A stretch of 64,000 nt of DNA from Clavulina sp. PMI_390 (Eukaryota; Basidiomycota; Agaricomycetes; Cantharellales; Hydnaceae), in assembly GCA_015039315.1 (NCBI GenBank), contig WIDE01000005.1, positions 524,833 to 588,832 of the forward strand. Reading direction: 5' to 3'. A program made the position numbers and the translations under genes. The notes beneath the pieces were generated by a model that searched no databases, was not told the DNA's origin, and was given only the letters and a program-made list of their open reading frames with translations. Position 1 is the stretch's first letter. Each line of letters starts with the position of its first letter. Below are positions 53,433-64,000 of this stretch, piece after piece.

Positions 53433-53748
53433 GGAGCCCACCAGCCTGGATATGTTTTAGTGTAAGCCCAAGACGTTCCACAAGAAACTCCGGCCTGAAA
53501 AGGAATAGAGCTGGTCTTCATATCGGTCAGAATACCATGTCTTCTGACCAGTCCCATTGATGAGCTTGGGGTCGTTTCAGCAAGGTTTTTCCGTTTGGTG
53601 TACTTGTGCTACTATCTCAAATCTCGAACCCCTACCAATATGGTGTCGATCACGTGGAAGTTCAAGTTGAACATCCTGTGTACTCTCCAAACATCTTCAA
53701 CGTCTTGCAGTCAAAGGTCGCATATCATCCTTTTGCTTACCATTCAGG
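53433..53748. other. Intergenic between the two orphan copies
   Basis: This contains the 3' flank of copy 1 and, from about 53603, the upstream block shared with copy 1. No coding signal. Confidence 0.5.
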
Positions 53749-54968
53749 ATGGAAAGCATTAGCGACGCAGAGGTCCCTCCCACGCTGGGATCCGAAACTG
53801 CTTCTGTTGAGCCAGCATCCGAGTCACGACCGCCACCCTCGTTCCTTGACCCTCTCCTGTTCAGAAATGAACGTCCCAAGCCAATCCAAAAGCCCCCGAG
53901 CACTCCGTGAGAGTTTCGATGCCGACACATTATTGCCGCGATGTTCGATTGCGGAGACTTGATTCATGAGCCTGATCAGGTTGTTGATATCATAGCTTCG
54001 ACGGGCGAATAATGAATATGGATGACATTTTTCTTGTCGAGAGCATGTCTCGCAGCTTTCAAAAGGGATCAAAGTGTGTAAACTATATCTTCAGATACTA
54101 TCGTCTCTACAAACGATTAGCTAAATCGCTTGGCAGGTCACGCCCTGCAATACCCAAGGAGCTCGTGCTTGCTATCTATGAATATGTGGGCCTTACCATC
54201 CCGGAGGGCGGCCTTGGTAGTGATCTTTACCACAGCGACTACCTCATCACCTCATTCAACTTTGACGAGGACAATCCTGGAACCGAGAGGGAGCGAGTTT
54301 TCCGCACCAATCTCCACGTCGTCAAGGATCGAAAGGAATTATTCGAAAAGTTTTGGGGATACACTGTTCGTACGTCAACCATGCTGTCCTCGCCTAAAAT
54401 TATGCCCTAACCATGTTCTAGATACCCACTCCACGTAAGCGGGTAGTCCGATGCTGAGCCATTATCTGTGGATTCTGGGTAACCTAATCAACTTGACTGC
54501 TTCAGAGGCTTCATTGATACGGATAGTGCGATCAGGCACTTTGACAATATGATGAATACAACAGGCTCACCAACTCCACAAACGTTGGAGCCCACCTGGT
54601 TTGAGCTTGTCCTGCTGACCAACAGTACACCTGAGCATTACGTCGGAGACACTGATACCGATGATTTTTCCGACTGGTTCTTCAGCAGTGGAAAAGAACT
54701 CTTTTCGTGGAGGCTCCCCGGACACCCTTTGCCTTTCGACGTGCGCTTGGACCCAACCACTGCTGGAACTAATGAGCATTCGAACTCCTATTGGAATTCC
54801 GGGGATATTCTAGCACCCCGAAGCCCCGCAATGACGGCGATACTCGAGGTTTTGGAGGAGTACCCAGATGCGGAGATCGCAGTGTATGCATGCGCGAGCC
54901 ATGGGTGGATCAGTTCGATTAGGGAGGTTTGCATGACAGCATGGAAGATGTACGAGCCACTCGCTTAA
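53749..54968 (+). CDS. Orphan protein, tandem copy 2
   Basis: Same architecture as copy 1. Exon 1 (ATG 53749) has MESISDAEVPPTLGSE and FLDPLLFRNERPKPIQKPP and ends at the same GTGAGA donor. Next come FDGRIMNMDDIFLVESMSR, then RPAIPKELVLAIYEYVGLTI and GLGSDLYHSDY. After the HTHST exon follow GFIDTDS, EPTWFELVLLTNSTPEH, SGKELFSWRLPGHPLP, DILAPRSPAMTAILEVLEEY and WKMYEPLA. Conserved blocks are nearly identical to copy 1. The segments between them (for example DTDTDDFSDWFF here) differ strongly, so the copies are diverging unevenly. No known domain beyond a weak F-box-like stretch. Confidence 0.7.
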
Positions 54969-55256
54969 TGAGTCGCTGTATCGATGTTTGGAGATTTCAA
55001 CCTCAATCCGAAATATTTCACCAGGAAAAAAAGTAGTGGTCATTGTCGTGGTATCGAGAGGCGTTGCGTACATAACAGATTTCGTATGAGCGTGGTCTAC
55101 ATCGCCCAATGCATAGTATCAGGGAGAAGATATACTAAGGTACCGTGTCTTCAAGGAGAAAAGCAACAAGGAAAACGTCCACTATTGAGAGTCCAAGTAC
55201 AAATGAAAGAAACGATTACCCTATACAAATACAATCAGCAAAGTTCAATGGCATGT

Positions 55257-57049
55257 CTAAATTGTCAGAAAGGACCTCATTGTCCGCCGAACGGATCTCA
55301 GTGCCCTTTGAGACATGCTCTCGCGCATAATGACAATGAAAGGATTAGAAGCGGACGTCCCGCAGCCTCCCGGCACCAAGCGTCCCCACTCGTCCACACG
55401 CGTCGTCCTTGAGGGAATGAGAAGGAGGTCTGGCACCCCGTTAGGATACTTTCTTGACGCGAGGGACAGGTCAAATCGCTCAATAACGTCGAACGGGAGA
55501 CCCTCCTGAACGCAGATCGCATTCAAGATGTTGGAAGCTGTAAGAGGGGAAATTTGGGTGCTGTAGAGTTGTGGGACCGCATGCGACCGAGAAGGCTGCA
55601 TTATGCCCGAACGAGCAAGTGCTGATAGGACCGTAGGATCGAACACATAGTGCACTAATAACGAACAGGGACGACTGTTATCAGTTACAGATTGGAACGT
55701 GAACATTGGAAGGATCAACGGACAGGGATTCAAGATAGGAATACGACTAACTTTCTGTTAACGGCGCCAGATTCGCCTTCTGGATGCGCGCTTGAGCCTG
55801 GGTAACCAGTGCCTGCGGTTGCAGGATCATCGGTCGTGATATCATCAAGTCAGCTTGTGCGCTCCTTCGTTCCGCACCCAACGAAGCGAAAATTGTAGGA
55901 TTGACGCTGACACCATCCACCTTCGGACAGAGGGGATTATCCTGCAGAAGCGACCCACGACGGGCCTGCAAAGCCAAGGTTGAAGCTACAGCCTCACCCT
56001 TGACGATCGGCTTGCGATGAATAGCTGGGACTGGGACGCGCGCGGAGAACCCGCGCTGGGAAGCCTGAGGAGGCTCTGGCTGATACGGTCCAATAATTGA
56101 GGGCTGAGGCTTAGGAGCCATCCGCTCCGAGGGGATGGGATCCGTCGTTGTAATCGCTCGGCTCGTCGCAGATGCAGGAGCTTGAGTAATGGAAAGGCGG
56201 GGACGGTGGGTAGCCGGATACGGTTGAGCACTGCCGATATTCCTGAGGGATCGCTTGCTGAAGCTGTACCGCTCTTCCGTAATCGTCTGAGGGGTGTGAG
56301 TACGCGATGGTCGATGCTCCTCCGCGGTCGACTTTTGAGAGGTGGTGGATGAAGCACGCCTGCGCGACGAAAGGAGCTGGAGCTCGTAGTCCCGGGTACG
56401 GGCTGACCCTATTATCAGAGGATGAGAACCAATAGCATGAGTCATGAAGGCACAGAAAGAGTACCAGGAGCAGTAGGATCCGTCGAAGGGTGACGTTCCC
56501 TCTGACGTGGGGGTGCCTGGAGACGGGCAGGAATTGTAGAGCTTGCCTCCGAGGAACTTGTTGGAGTCAAGCTAGGGGCGAAGTACACTATCGCTGTTGT
56601 TGCGAAACGCAGCTCTTTCGTAGCCGGCTGTTGTGGGATATAGTGATAGCTCTGAGGAGGCGGCTGGGAGGGGACGACATAGATTGGGAGAGAGGGCGAG
56701 AGAAGGAATGAGCGACGTTCAATGCTTCGAAACAATGACTAACCTTCAGCCCCGAAGGGAGGTATGCATCACAAATCACCCCCGTCATGTCCTGGGACCC
56801 ACGTACACACTCTGTAGATTCAGATCGTTTGTGTCCCTTGGTATGCTTTCTAGAAGCAGAGTCAAGAGTACGAGAGGTTGCACAGCAACCAGCACGTTCA
56901 TAGCCCCGGATATTCGTTCTGTCCCTCAAAGGAGAAGTGTGTTGCCTTTGGACCCTCGAGGAAACTGTTTGCAAGGCAGGTGGGGGCATAGCCCTGGGCG
57001 TTGTCCGTCGAGCAGTAGAGACCAATGAGGCGCGGCGATCACCAGCCAT
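55257..57049 (-). CDS. Protein of unknown function, largely disordered with a folded C-terminal part
   Basis: I place the start at 57049 (MAGDRRASLVSTARRTTPRA). Exon 1 is basic and Ser/Arg-rich and holds ICDAYLPSGLK. Later exons contain SYHYIPQQPATKELRF and a long Ser/Thr/Pro/Arg-rich region. The last exons have VFDPTVLSALARSGIMQPSR, NAICVQEGLPFDVIERFDLS and WGRLVPGG, ending MRSFLTI at 55257. A junction giving LAPLTE joined to HYVFDPT keeps the frame open between the last two exons. Low complexity and basic charge suggest a nuclear or scaffold protein, but I recognise no domain. Exon limits are approximate. Confidence 0.5.
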
Positions 57050-58172
57050 GCTAACCAGTATGAAGTGAGAGAGTTGTTTGAAGGAATATCTGTCGTGTAG
57101 GGTATATGTGAAGAGAGGGAATCGATGAGTTTGGCACCTGGCCACACTTAGCAGTCAAGAGGGAGTGAAGTTGGGGGAAAGAACAAAGCACAGGGGAACG
57201 AGGGGTAGAGAGAGATAGCTTCGGTTGAAACACGCGGAGATAAATACATGGGAGCTATGGCCCGAGTCAGATATCCAGTAGGCCAGAGCAAGCAAGAACA
57301 ATAAGCAGAACGGTTCGAAGGAAAGGTCTCAATAAAGACCCTGTGGCACAGTTCGGAGATAAATGTATAGGTCTTGCGGCTTCATATTCTTTCATTTAGT
57401 CGTGAGTCGATAGTCCAGATTTGCCCCTCACTGTCCAGCGCGCGTGCGGTGTTTGGCAACACTCTCATCTGCGACGTGCTCATACCTTGGCTGACTAGAG
57501 CTGAAAGATCGCATGCTGCACTGTTGAAGACCTCTCGCCCGACCAGCCGAAGCACTCTAGTCCTTTAAAGGCCGGTTCCTCAGAGATCATCAAGACAAAA
57601 GAAAATCTCGACTTTTGATGTGCCCGCTCTATGTCAATCGTCGACAAAAGATGACTCCACATTAGGGATTGGCACAAGATCATCTCACTTTCACTGCCAC
57701 AGTGTCTGGACAGACAAAAGAACTCACAAAAGAGTCTCAGAGAGCATGGAGACCGGCACAACGGTATCGCGTTGTGATGGCGGTCGTGAGACGGCCGTTG
57801 GGTGTCAGCACATGCTTGGTCAAATCTCCCGTGACATTCCACTCAGGAGACCCGCATTTCTGACAGAGAAGGCCACAAGACAACATCAAAACCTGTGCCA
57901 CATCCAAAGAACATTGGAGTTTCACCTCGAGCTCCTTATTTCGTCAGCCAGCAATTACTCGTCTTCGCCATGGTGGCTGATAGAGCTGGCCCTTTTGCAG
58001 GATCCTGACCCTTGTGGCGCCACAAAGCTGATCCGCTATCGGCAGCGATGCTCAGCTTCAAGCTAGATAAGTTGTCGAAAGGCCTCTGGCAAAAGAAATT
58101 GGTCAGCAGCATATCCCAAGTTTAGCATTCAACTCGTCTTGACAAGGGTTTCTAGGTTAAGCCATTCTCCAG
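57050..58172. other. Intergenic; may hide the first exon of the F-box-like gene
   Basis: No exon could be fixed. Since the next gene lacks a visible start codon in its first clear exon, a short initial exon probably lies in the right part of this stretch, but I could not choose among candidates. Confidence 0.4.
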
Positions 58173-59526
58173 AGTTTTTCCTCACGACATCCTTTGCATA
58201 ATCGTCTCGTTGGTGGCACTTGGCAGTCGTCAAGATCTTGAAAGTTTATCCCTGGTTAATCGTCAATTCCTCGGGATAAGCTGTGGATCAATATGGTCGG
58301 CTTTCACTTTAGCTGTCAAGCCCGGGCAATCCGTCAAGGCCAACAAGCTGAACGAAGAAAAACTAAATATACTATTGCGACGCGCAACGCAGGGGAGAGT
58401 GTTCAATGAATTATTGATACGCCTTGAGGCAGACCTCCTGGATGGTCACCACCGTAGTGGCTTTCGAACACGACTGCAGTTGCTGACTCAGGAAGTCTCC
58501 CAACTACAATCTCTCGCACTGATTGACGCGTCAAGATTCATGAATCTTAATGATCTTGTGGTAGCCGACTTTGCTCACCACCGCTTCCAGCTTGTGGAGC
58601 TATATTGTAAACTCGCCCCCACCCAGGGGCTGTGCGACTTTCTCGTTTCGCAACCCACCATTCGGCGGTTGTCCCTCGTCCCGATAACTAACACCGTGTA
58701 TCATGCTCTGATCGAAAATTTACCACCTGATGCTCTACCCAATCTCGAAGCAGCATTAGGGGACATACGGTCTCTCCGGGTTCTTCGAACAGGTCGCGCT
58801 GTGCGCTATATAGCCGTCGTGCCAGCCGTTCGATCTGAACATCTTGAAGAGCTTTGGAACACAGTTTCTCTTCCTTTGTCGCATTGTCCTCTCGAGGCTC
58901 TCAGCGTGACCCTCGACAGACCTGATGCCTTCATGTCCTTCTTTCCCCACCTTCCTATTCACGCACCTGCCCTTCGCTTCCTTGGCATAGCCATCGTAAG
59001 CGAGTATGCCACATTTTGGACGGTCCCAGGTCCCACTGATGGGGATATCTCACCCTTGCGAAGCCTCACAAAGCTTGAGACCATCCGGTGGGAGTTCTGT
59101 CCCGTTGACTCGAGTGGTATCAATTTCGACTCCGGTCATATAGTTTATGTACGCGCTTGGCGTGCATCGGATTATGCAGGGCCCTCCTTGCGATATGTTC
59201 AGCACGAAATTGGATTCCCATATACGGAGTCCTGGATTGCTGAGGCGCATGAAGGACGCCAGGAGCGTAGAAATTTGGAGGGCAATGAGTGGGGCCCTTG
59301 GCCAAAGCTTCTCTTCCCTCCTCGACGAGAGGGCAAGCTGCCGAGCCGGGAATCGATGGTAAGAGCCCGTTCTTTAGAGGATGTGCTCATTATGGCTAAT
59401 TGTTCCCTGTTACATTAGGATCCCATCGCGCTCGAATACTTACAGCCGACACCATACATCCCGCGATCTGGTTCAGTGTTTACAGACTACATACCCTGGG
59501 CAGTTTCCCAGCGTGGCCGTTCGTAA
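58173..59526 (+). CDS. F-box-like protein with divergent C-terminal region
   Basis: The clear coding part begins after a CTCCAG acceptor with VFPHDILCIIVSLVALGSRQ and LESLSLVNRQF, an F-box-like motif (LPxDIL...I, then LSLVN). The downstream region has irregular Leu-rich segments (QLQSLALIDASRF, RRLSLVPITN, PLEALSVTLDRP) as in many basidiomycete F-box proteins with degenerate LRRs. The main exon ends at 59358 before a GTAAGA donor. A last exon, 59419-59526, gives DPIALEYLQPTPYIP and the stop. Such proteins recruit substrates to SCF ubiquitin ligases. The start codon was not located, so the N-terminus is open; this could be a missed first exon or a truncated gene. Confidence 0.6.
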
Positions 59527-59876
59527 TACTTCCGTATCGAAGCTTAGATCTACCACATATTATAACATGTGGACCTCTCTTGTGCTCGTCAATAATCATA
59601 GCATGATCGAAAATCTCCAACCTTTTGTTCCCCTGCTTCCAATTCGAATGCCTTCACGTCCCAGGTAGATCCAGACCCAGGATCAAAGAGTACATCATGC
59701 ATATAAGCAAGTTGAGTGGACGGGGCGGCTTCCCCTACATGCACACGAGTATGAGCTTGCAGCCTCGCGCGATAGTCCTCGCTTTTCTATCAAGGATTTA
59801 GCCAATTAATCTACATTATCATGATGGGATGTCATAAGAATACACGATATCAGGGGAGATTATTTGAGAGTCAGGC
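59527..59876. other. Convergent intergenic region
   Basis: Small stretch between the ends of the F-box-like gene and desaturase copy 1. No further gene was seen. Confidence 0.5.
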
Positions 59877-61671
59877 CTATGATGAAGTAGACGGATACCC
59901 AGCACCATGGACCATGCTCGCCAGCTGGGTCACTTCTTCCTCGCTCCTCACAGTCTCCCCTACATGTGCCACAGCGACTTTAGCGCTTTCCAGGGAAATT
60001 CCGCGGATCTCTGCTGAACGCAGAATCCTTAGCTTCTGCGAGGGTGGGATCGCTTTTTCACTCTCGGTCTCGAGACCACCAGACAGTACACCAACCCGCA
60101 TCATAGCAAGAAGATTGTGTGCCGCATTTGAGTGATCGTACACGCCGCCGTGGAAGGCCGTTGTCGCATCTCTGCCAACGTTCTTAGTAAGGAGGTGACG
60201 ACCGCCAGGGTGTTCGTCAAGGAATGCGGATACATCGTGAATGAAACCAGCGACGAGGATTAAGGGGCGTTCTTTGGACTCCTTTTGGACTATGAGGGAA
60301 ATCATATTAGCTTGGGATGAGAAGGCTTGACCAGGCGGAAGCAGAGCATACGCACAGGCGTCCCAAGTGATGACGGGCATATCAGTAACATCAGTCGGCC
60401 ACCCAAGGGCGTCTTGCTCCTTGCGCAGCTTCTTGAGCTCCATCGTGAGTTGTCCTTTCCTGACCTCATTATCGGGGAAGACTTTAAGGTGACTGGCCAA
60501 GCCGACGAACGAGCAAAGTGCAATGAACCACTTAGTAGGATCGTATTGATACCACTTGATCGCATTTCGGTAATCCATAGGGAATTGGTGGTGGAAGTTA
60601 TGATAACCTTCGCCAATAGTGACCAGCGCCGTGATCATATGATCACGAGGGGTGTGTTTGTCGTCAAAGGAGGTCTCACCCAACCAATGTGCTAGCGAAT
60701 TAACACAGAAAGTAGACTAATGACAGAGCAGTGAGTCAGCAACCGGGAAAAAAACGATGGGGTCGCAAGGAACGAAACTTACGTGGTGGACAAATACCAG
60801 GCGAGCCGCACCAGCGTAGAAGAAGCCACCACGATAATCACCCCAGCCAAGGCCGGCAATCAGAGTGGGCACAATGAAAGCACTAGAGATGAGCATCTCG
60901 AGATACCAGCGATGCTGGAATCGAACCACAGGGTTCTGGGACAAGTCGCTGACGTCGGCGACGCCTGGTTTACGACGAGGCTTGAGAATCATCCAGCCAA
61001 CATGGGACCAGAAAAAGCCATAATGGGCATTGTAAGGATCCAGCTCGGTATCAGTGTAGCGGTGGTGGGCGCGGTGACCCCGTGCCCACCATTTGATGGA
61101 ACCTTGAACAGCCCCAACCCCAGCAAATGCAAGGAAGTACTCAAGTGGCTTTGACGCATTATAGCACCGATGAGCCCATAGACGGTGATAACCTGCAGTA
61201 ATCCCCAGGCTAGCACACGGTTAGAGGAAGGATATTGTGAATATAAGTCAGTCAACCGAAATATACGAAAAGTAAGAGAACCTATGCTTGATATCCCCAA
61301 ACATAGAGAAACGCAGGGCAGAGACAAGCGAAGACTCACCCAGTGACAAAATACCAGAATACTGACAAGGCTGCTGTTTTGGCGAGAAGAGGAGTAGTGA
61401 AGGCCCCCCAAATTGCTACGGTAGGAGTGACAGTAAGAGCAAGGACGCTGATCCACTCGATCTCTTGCAGGATGTTCTTGAGTTGGATGGGGGGAAGCGG
61501 AGGAACGGTGGCGAGAGTATGCTGGACATAGTTATCAGGGATATGGAGGTCCTCAGGCTCGTATGTGCGTTCTCCAGGTGGTGGGGATTGTGGTGGAGTC
61601 AAGGGCATGTCGTTCAACGACGGCTGTCCATGGCTCGGCTTGCGAGGAGTTGGGGAGATGACGCTCGACAT
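59877..61671 (-). CDS. OLE1: Delta-9 acyl-CoA desaturase with cytochrome b5 domain, copy 1
   Basis: The start at 61671 gives MSSVISPTPRKPSHGQPSLN; exon 1 ends at 61340. The three histidine boxes of the di-iron site are all present: HRLWAH, RAHHRY and GYHNFHHQFP. Long hydrophobic helices lie between them. The C-terminal part is a cytochrome b5-like domain with the heme-binding motif DEHPGGRHLL and a second ligand region HSNAAHNLL. The enzyme introduces the first double bond into palmitoyl- and stearoyl-CoA in the ER membrane, and the fused b5 domain supplies electrons. About five exons join in frame. The C-terminal part is almost the same as that of the neighbouring copy 2. Confidence 0.96.
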
Positions 61672-63242
61672 CGTGCGTGAATAGAGGACTCCCTAGTGCT
61701 ATCCAGTTGACTCAAATGCGCACTGGGTGGAGAATGGAGAAACGGGAGACGGGGAAATCACCATAATTATACCTGACATCGTTGGGGGGTTGGGGATAGC
61801 TTATTTAGCCGGGCTAGAGATCTTGAACAGCCCCACTCGCTAACGCATCCCCAGAAAGGGAGAAAACGGATCCTCGGGCCCCGTTTTGTGATTGCACCCG
61901 CTAGAAATAATAGCTTGTCGGTTCCGTTGAAAGTTGTAAGAGTTCCCCAACCTACCTCACGGCTCATTCATCATGTGCAAAATTTCTTCGTGACACGTAT
62001 CCCTAGGTTCTAGAAGTTTTCCTGCATCAGAATATAGTCCGCAGTTGATGGTGAATAATCCTTTCAATAAGCCCGTGATGATTGGGGAACTAGACCAGGC
62101 CGTCAACAACGCATCAAAACTGTCCAAACGGATTAATGCTTACTAGAATAAACGAGGGATCCCTCATATAATCCGGTAGGACTCGGATGTCCTGTTGGCA
62201 CATAAGGGCCCAACGCTGGCCCTCCGGCGTCAGTTTGAATGCTATCGTGGGGTGCCTTGAGCAACCTCCAATAAATCGTGAAATGACGAATCAACGGAAT
62301 CGTTCGAGGCCAGGATATTCGTTCAGGAGCCTTCTCCGTCCGTTTCTTCCCTCAAGTAACTCAATCACGGACACTTCACCCCCGTTTCGGGCGTTTTCGG
62401 GGCATACACACAGCTGACGATGTACCTCATCCAAGACGAATGATGAAATCTATGAGTCTAGGCCGTGAAACAGTAATTAATATCTCGAGGTTATCGGGAC
62501 GGTTTAGGCGAGGAAGTAGTTGTAGACTAGACTTCATGCGCGGAGGTGAAGACTGGGCCACACAACCCTATGTTGAGGCACATAACGAGCGAGTTCACAG
62601 AGACAAAAGCGTGTAGTTGAGAATCTTGCGAATAAAAAAAAACGGCTCAGAACCTGGCTAAGCAATGAGGAGGGCGGCTTAGCTATCCACGGAGAAAGCG
62701 GGTGGTGCTCGGAAGGCGAGAGTGGCTGGACGGCCGCGAATAGCTAGCGAGAGCGAGGGCATTTTTGTACAGTATAGCTGTAGATAGAACAGGGACGAGA
62801 AAGATCATGGAGCCATAGCAGGGACGATATCAGATTTGCTCCTGGGACCATCGAATACGTTTCAGGGACAAGAGACACGTCGTTGCCGTGACAGCCTTGT
62901 TTGGTCACGAGCAACCGTTCCCCCAAAGAAAATCCCAGCGAATTTTTTTTCCATTTGGATCGGACAAAGACATTCTGGTAGACATCATCATTTATTCCAG
63001 GTACGGTACGAACTACTTACTGGAAGCAGCCGCTAGCGTAAATAAAGGAAAAGAATGGATGTTTCATCTCTATGATGAAGAGAGAAAAGTAGCCAATGTA
63101 TGTGTGTAGAGTCGTGAAGCGTAAAGCGTATGCGGGTTTTGGGTGGGTAATGACAATAAGGTGGGATCAAGTAATAATACACAAGCTAGAAACCAAAGAG
63201 ACGAGAAAAGAAAGGAAGAGCAGAAAACAACTAGGCGAGGGA
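61672..63242. promoter_or_regulatory. Long upstream region of desaturase copy 1
   Basis: About 1.57 kb without a supported gene separate the two desaturase genes. It should contain the 3' flank of copy 2 (right end) and the promoter of copy 1 (left end). A purine-rich stretch near 63180-63240 lies after the copy 2 stop. No specific element could be identified. Confidence 0.4.
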
Positions 63243-64000
63243 TCATGATGACGCGGACAGATACCCAGCACCGTGGACGGCGCTTGCCAGTTGTGTCACT
63301 TCTTCCTCGCTCTTCACGCTCTCACCAGCATGTGCAACGGCCACCTTGGCGCTGGCCTGCGAGATGCCGCGGATCTCCGCTGCGCGCAGAATCCTGAGCT
63401 TCTGCGATGGGGGAATCGCCTTCTCGCTCTCAGTCTCAAGACCACCAGACAGAACACCAACACGCATCATGGCAAGCAGGTTGTGCGCGGCATTCGAGTG
63501 ATCATAAACACCACCGTGGAAAGCAGTCGTAGCATCGCGTCCAATGTTCTTAGTGAGCAGATGACGACCACCAGGGTGCTCGTCCAAGAAGGCGGAGACA
63601 TCGTGAATGAAGCCAGCGATGAGGATCAAGGGGCGCTCCTTGGATTCCTGTTGGACTGTAAGACATATGTCAGCATTCTGAATTAATAAAATGGATGGAG
63701 GAAAAGAACGCACAGGCATCCCAAGTGATCACGGGCATGTCAGTAACATCGGTGGGCCACCCAAGAACATCCTGCTCCTTGCGGAGCTTCTTGAGCTTCA
63801 TGGTGAGCTGACCCTTCTTGACCTCGTTATCGGGGAAGACCTTGAGATGGGTAGCGAGACCGAAGAACGAGTTGATGGCAATGAACCACTTGGTGGGGTC
63901 GTATTGGTACCACTTGATGGCATTACGGTAGTCCATGGGGAATTCGTGGTGGAAGTTGTGGTAGCCCTCACCAATGGTGACGAGCGCAGTGATAACGTGG
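63243..64000 (-). CDS. OLE1: Delta-9 acyl-CoA desaturase, copy 2 (5' part outside window)
   Basis: Only the C-terminal part is present. From the window edge it reads GEGYHNFHHEFPMDYRNAIK, which holds the third histidine box, then WPTDVTDMPVITWDA, an intron near 63660-63713, and the b5 domain with DEHPGGRHLL. It ends HGAGYLSASS at 63243. It agrees with copy 1 in nearly every residue and has its intron in the same place (after WDA). The reading frame is intact. Whether it has all histidine boxes cannot be seen. The two genes lie head to tail, which indicates a tandem duplication. Confidence 0.9.

Noticed and set aside
57620..58066. Plus-strand open frame of 148 codons before the F-box-like gene
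   Set aside because: No domain and no frame continuity with the F-box exon; an opposing frame of similar length overlaps it.

Overview
The window is nuclear DNA of a filamentous basidiomycete fungus, most likely an Agaricomycete. Genes are dense and cut by many short introns of about 50-70 nt with GT..AG borders. Several families are basidiomycete-typical: a DUF6533 membrane protein, an F-box protein with a divergent C-terminal part, Ser/Thr-rich GPI-type cell-surface proteins and a stearoyl-CoA desaturase with a C-terminal cytochrome b5 domain. A placement near Rhizoctonia-type fungi is only a guess. I see no rRNA, tRNA, CRISPR array, virus or intact transposon.

Layout. 1-0.6 kb: 3' end of a flavin monooxygenase gene. 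0.7-7.6 kb: a sparse stretch with a small DMAC1-like gene, a DUF6533 membrane protein, the tiny PMP3 gene and a secreted protein. 8-11 kb: a convergent kynurenine-pathway pair, a formamidase-like hydrolase (+) and kynureninase (-). 11.3-14.2 kb: a TBC1D5-like Rab GAP (-), divergent from MOT1/BTAF1 (+, 14.8-21.6 kb). 21.9-24.5 kb: the SDH flavoprotein. 25.4-30.0 kb: three tandem paralogous Ser/Thr-rich secreted proteins with the same intron position. 30.5-32.5 kb: an FAD oxidoreductase. 32.7-33.5 kb: a beta carbonic anhydrase (-). 34.4-36.4 kb: a single-pass membrane protein with a long cytoplasmic tail. 37.1-40.2 kb: two paralogous NADP-dependent MDR reductases tail to tail. 40.6-43.0 kb: the DEAD-box helicase DDX41. 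43.2-45.8 kb: a GCNA-like SprT protease (-). 46.2-47.7 kb: the mitochondrial dicarboxylate carrier (-). 48.0-49.5 kb: a short-chain dehydrogenase (-). 50.2-52.0 kb: a Gfo/Idh/MocA oxidoreductase (+). 52.3-55.0 kb: two tandem copies of an unrecognised gene family. 55.3-57.0 kb: an unrecognised disordered protein (-). 58.2-59.5 kb: an F-box-like protein (+). 59.9-64.0 kb: two tandem delta-9 desaturase genes (-), the second cut by the window edge.

How the genes relate. Most are independent housekeeping genes. The kynurenine pair acts in consecutive steps of tryptophan breakdown toward NAD. SDH1 and the dicarboxylate carrier both serve mitochondrial C4-dicarboxylate metabolism but are not adjacent. 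The notable pattern is local duplication: four gene families each show two or three adjacent copies, both tandem (surface proteins, orphan family, desaturases) and inverted (MDR reductases). Exon joins were read by eye from splice signals and reading-frame continuity, so spans are firmer than individual junctions.
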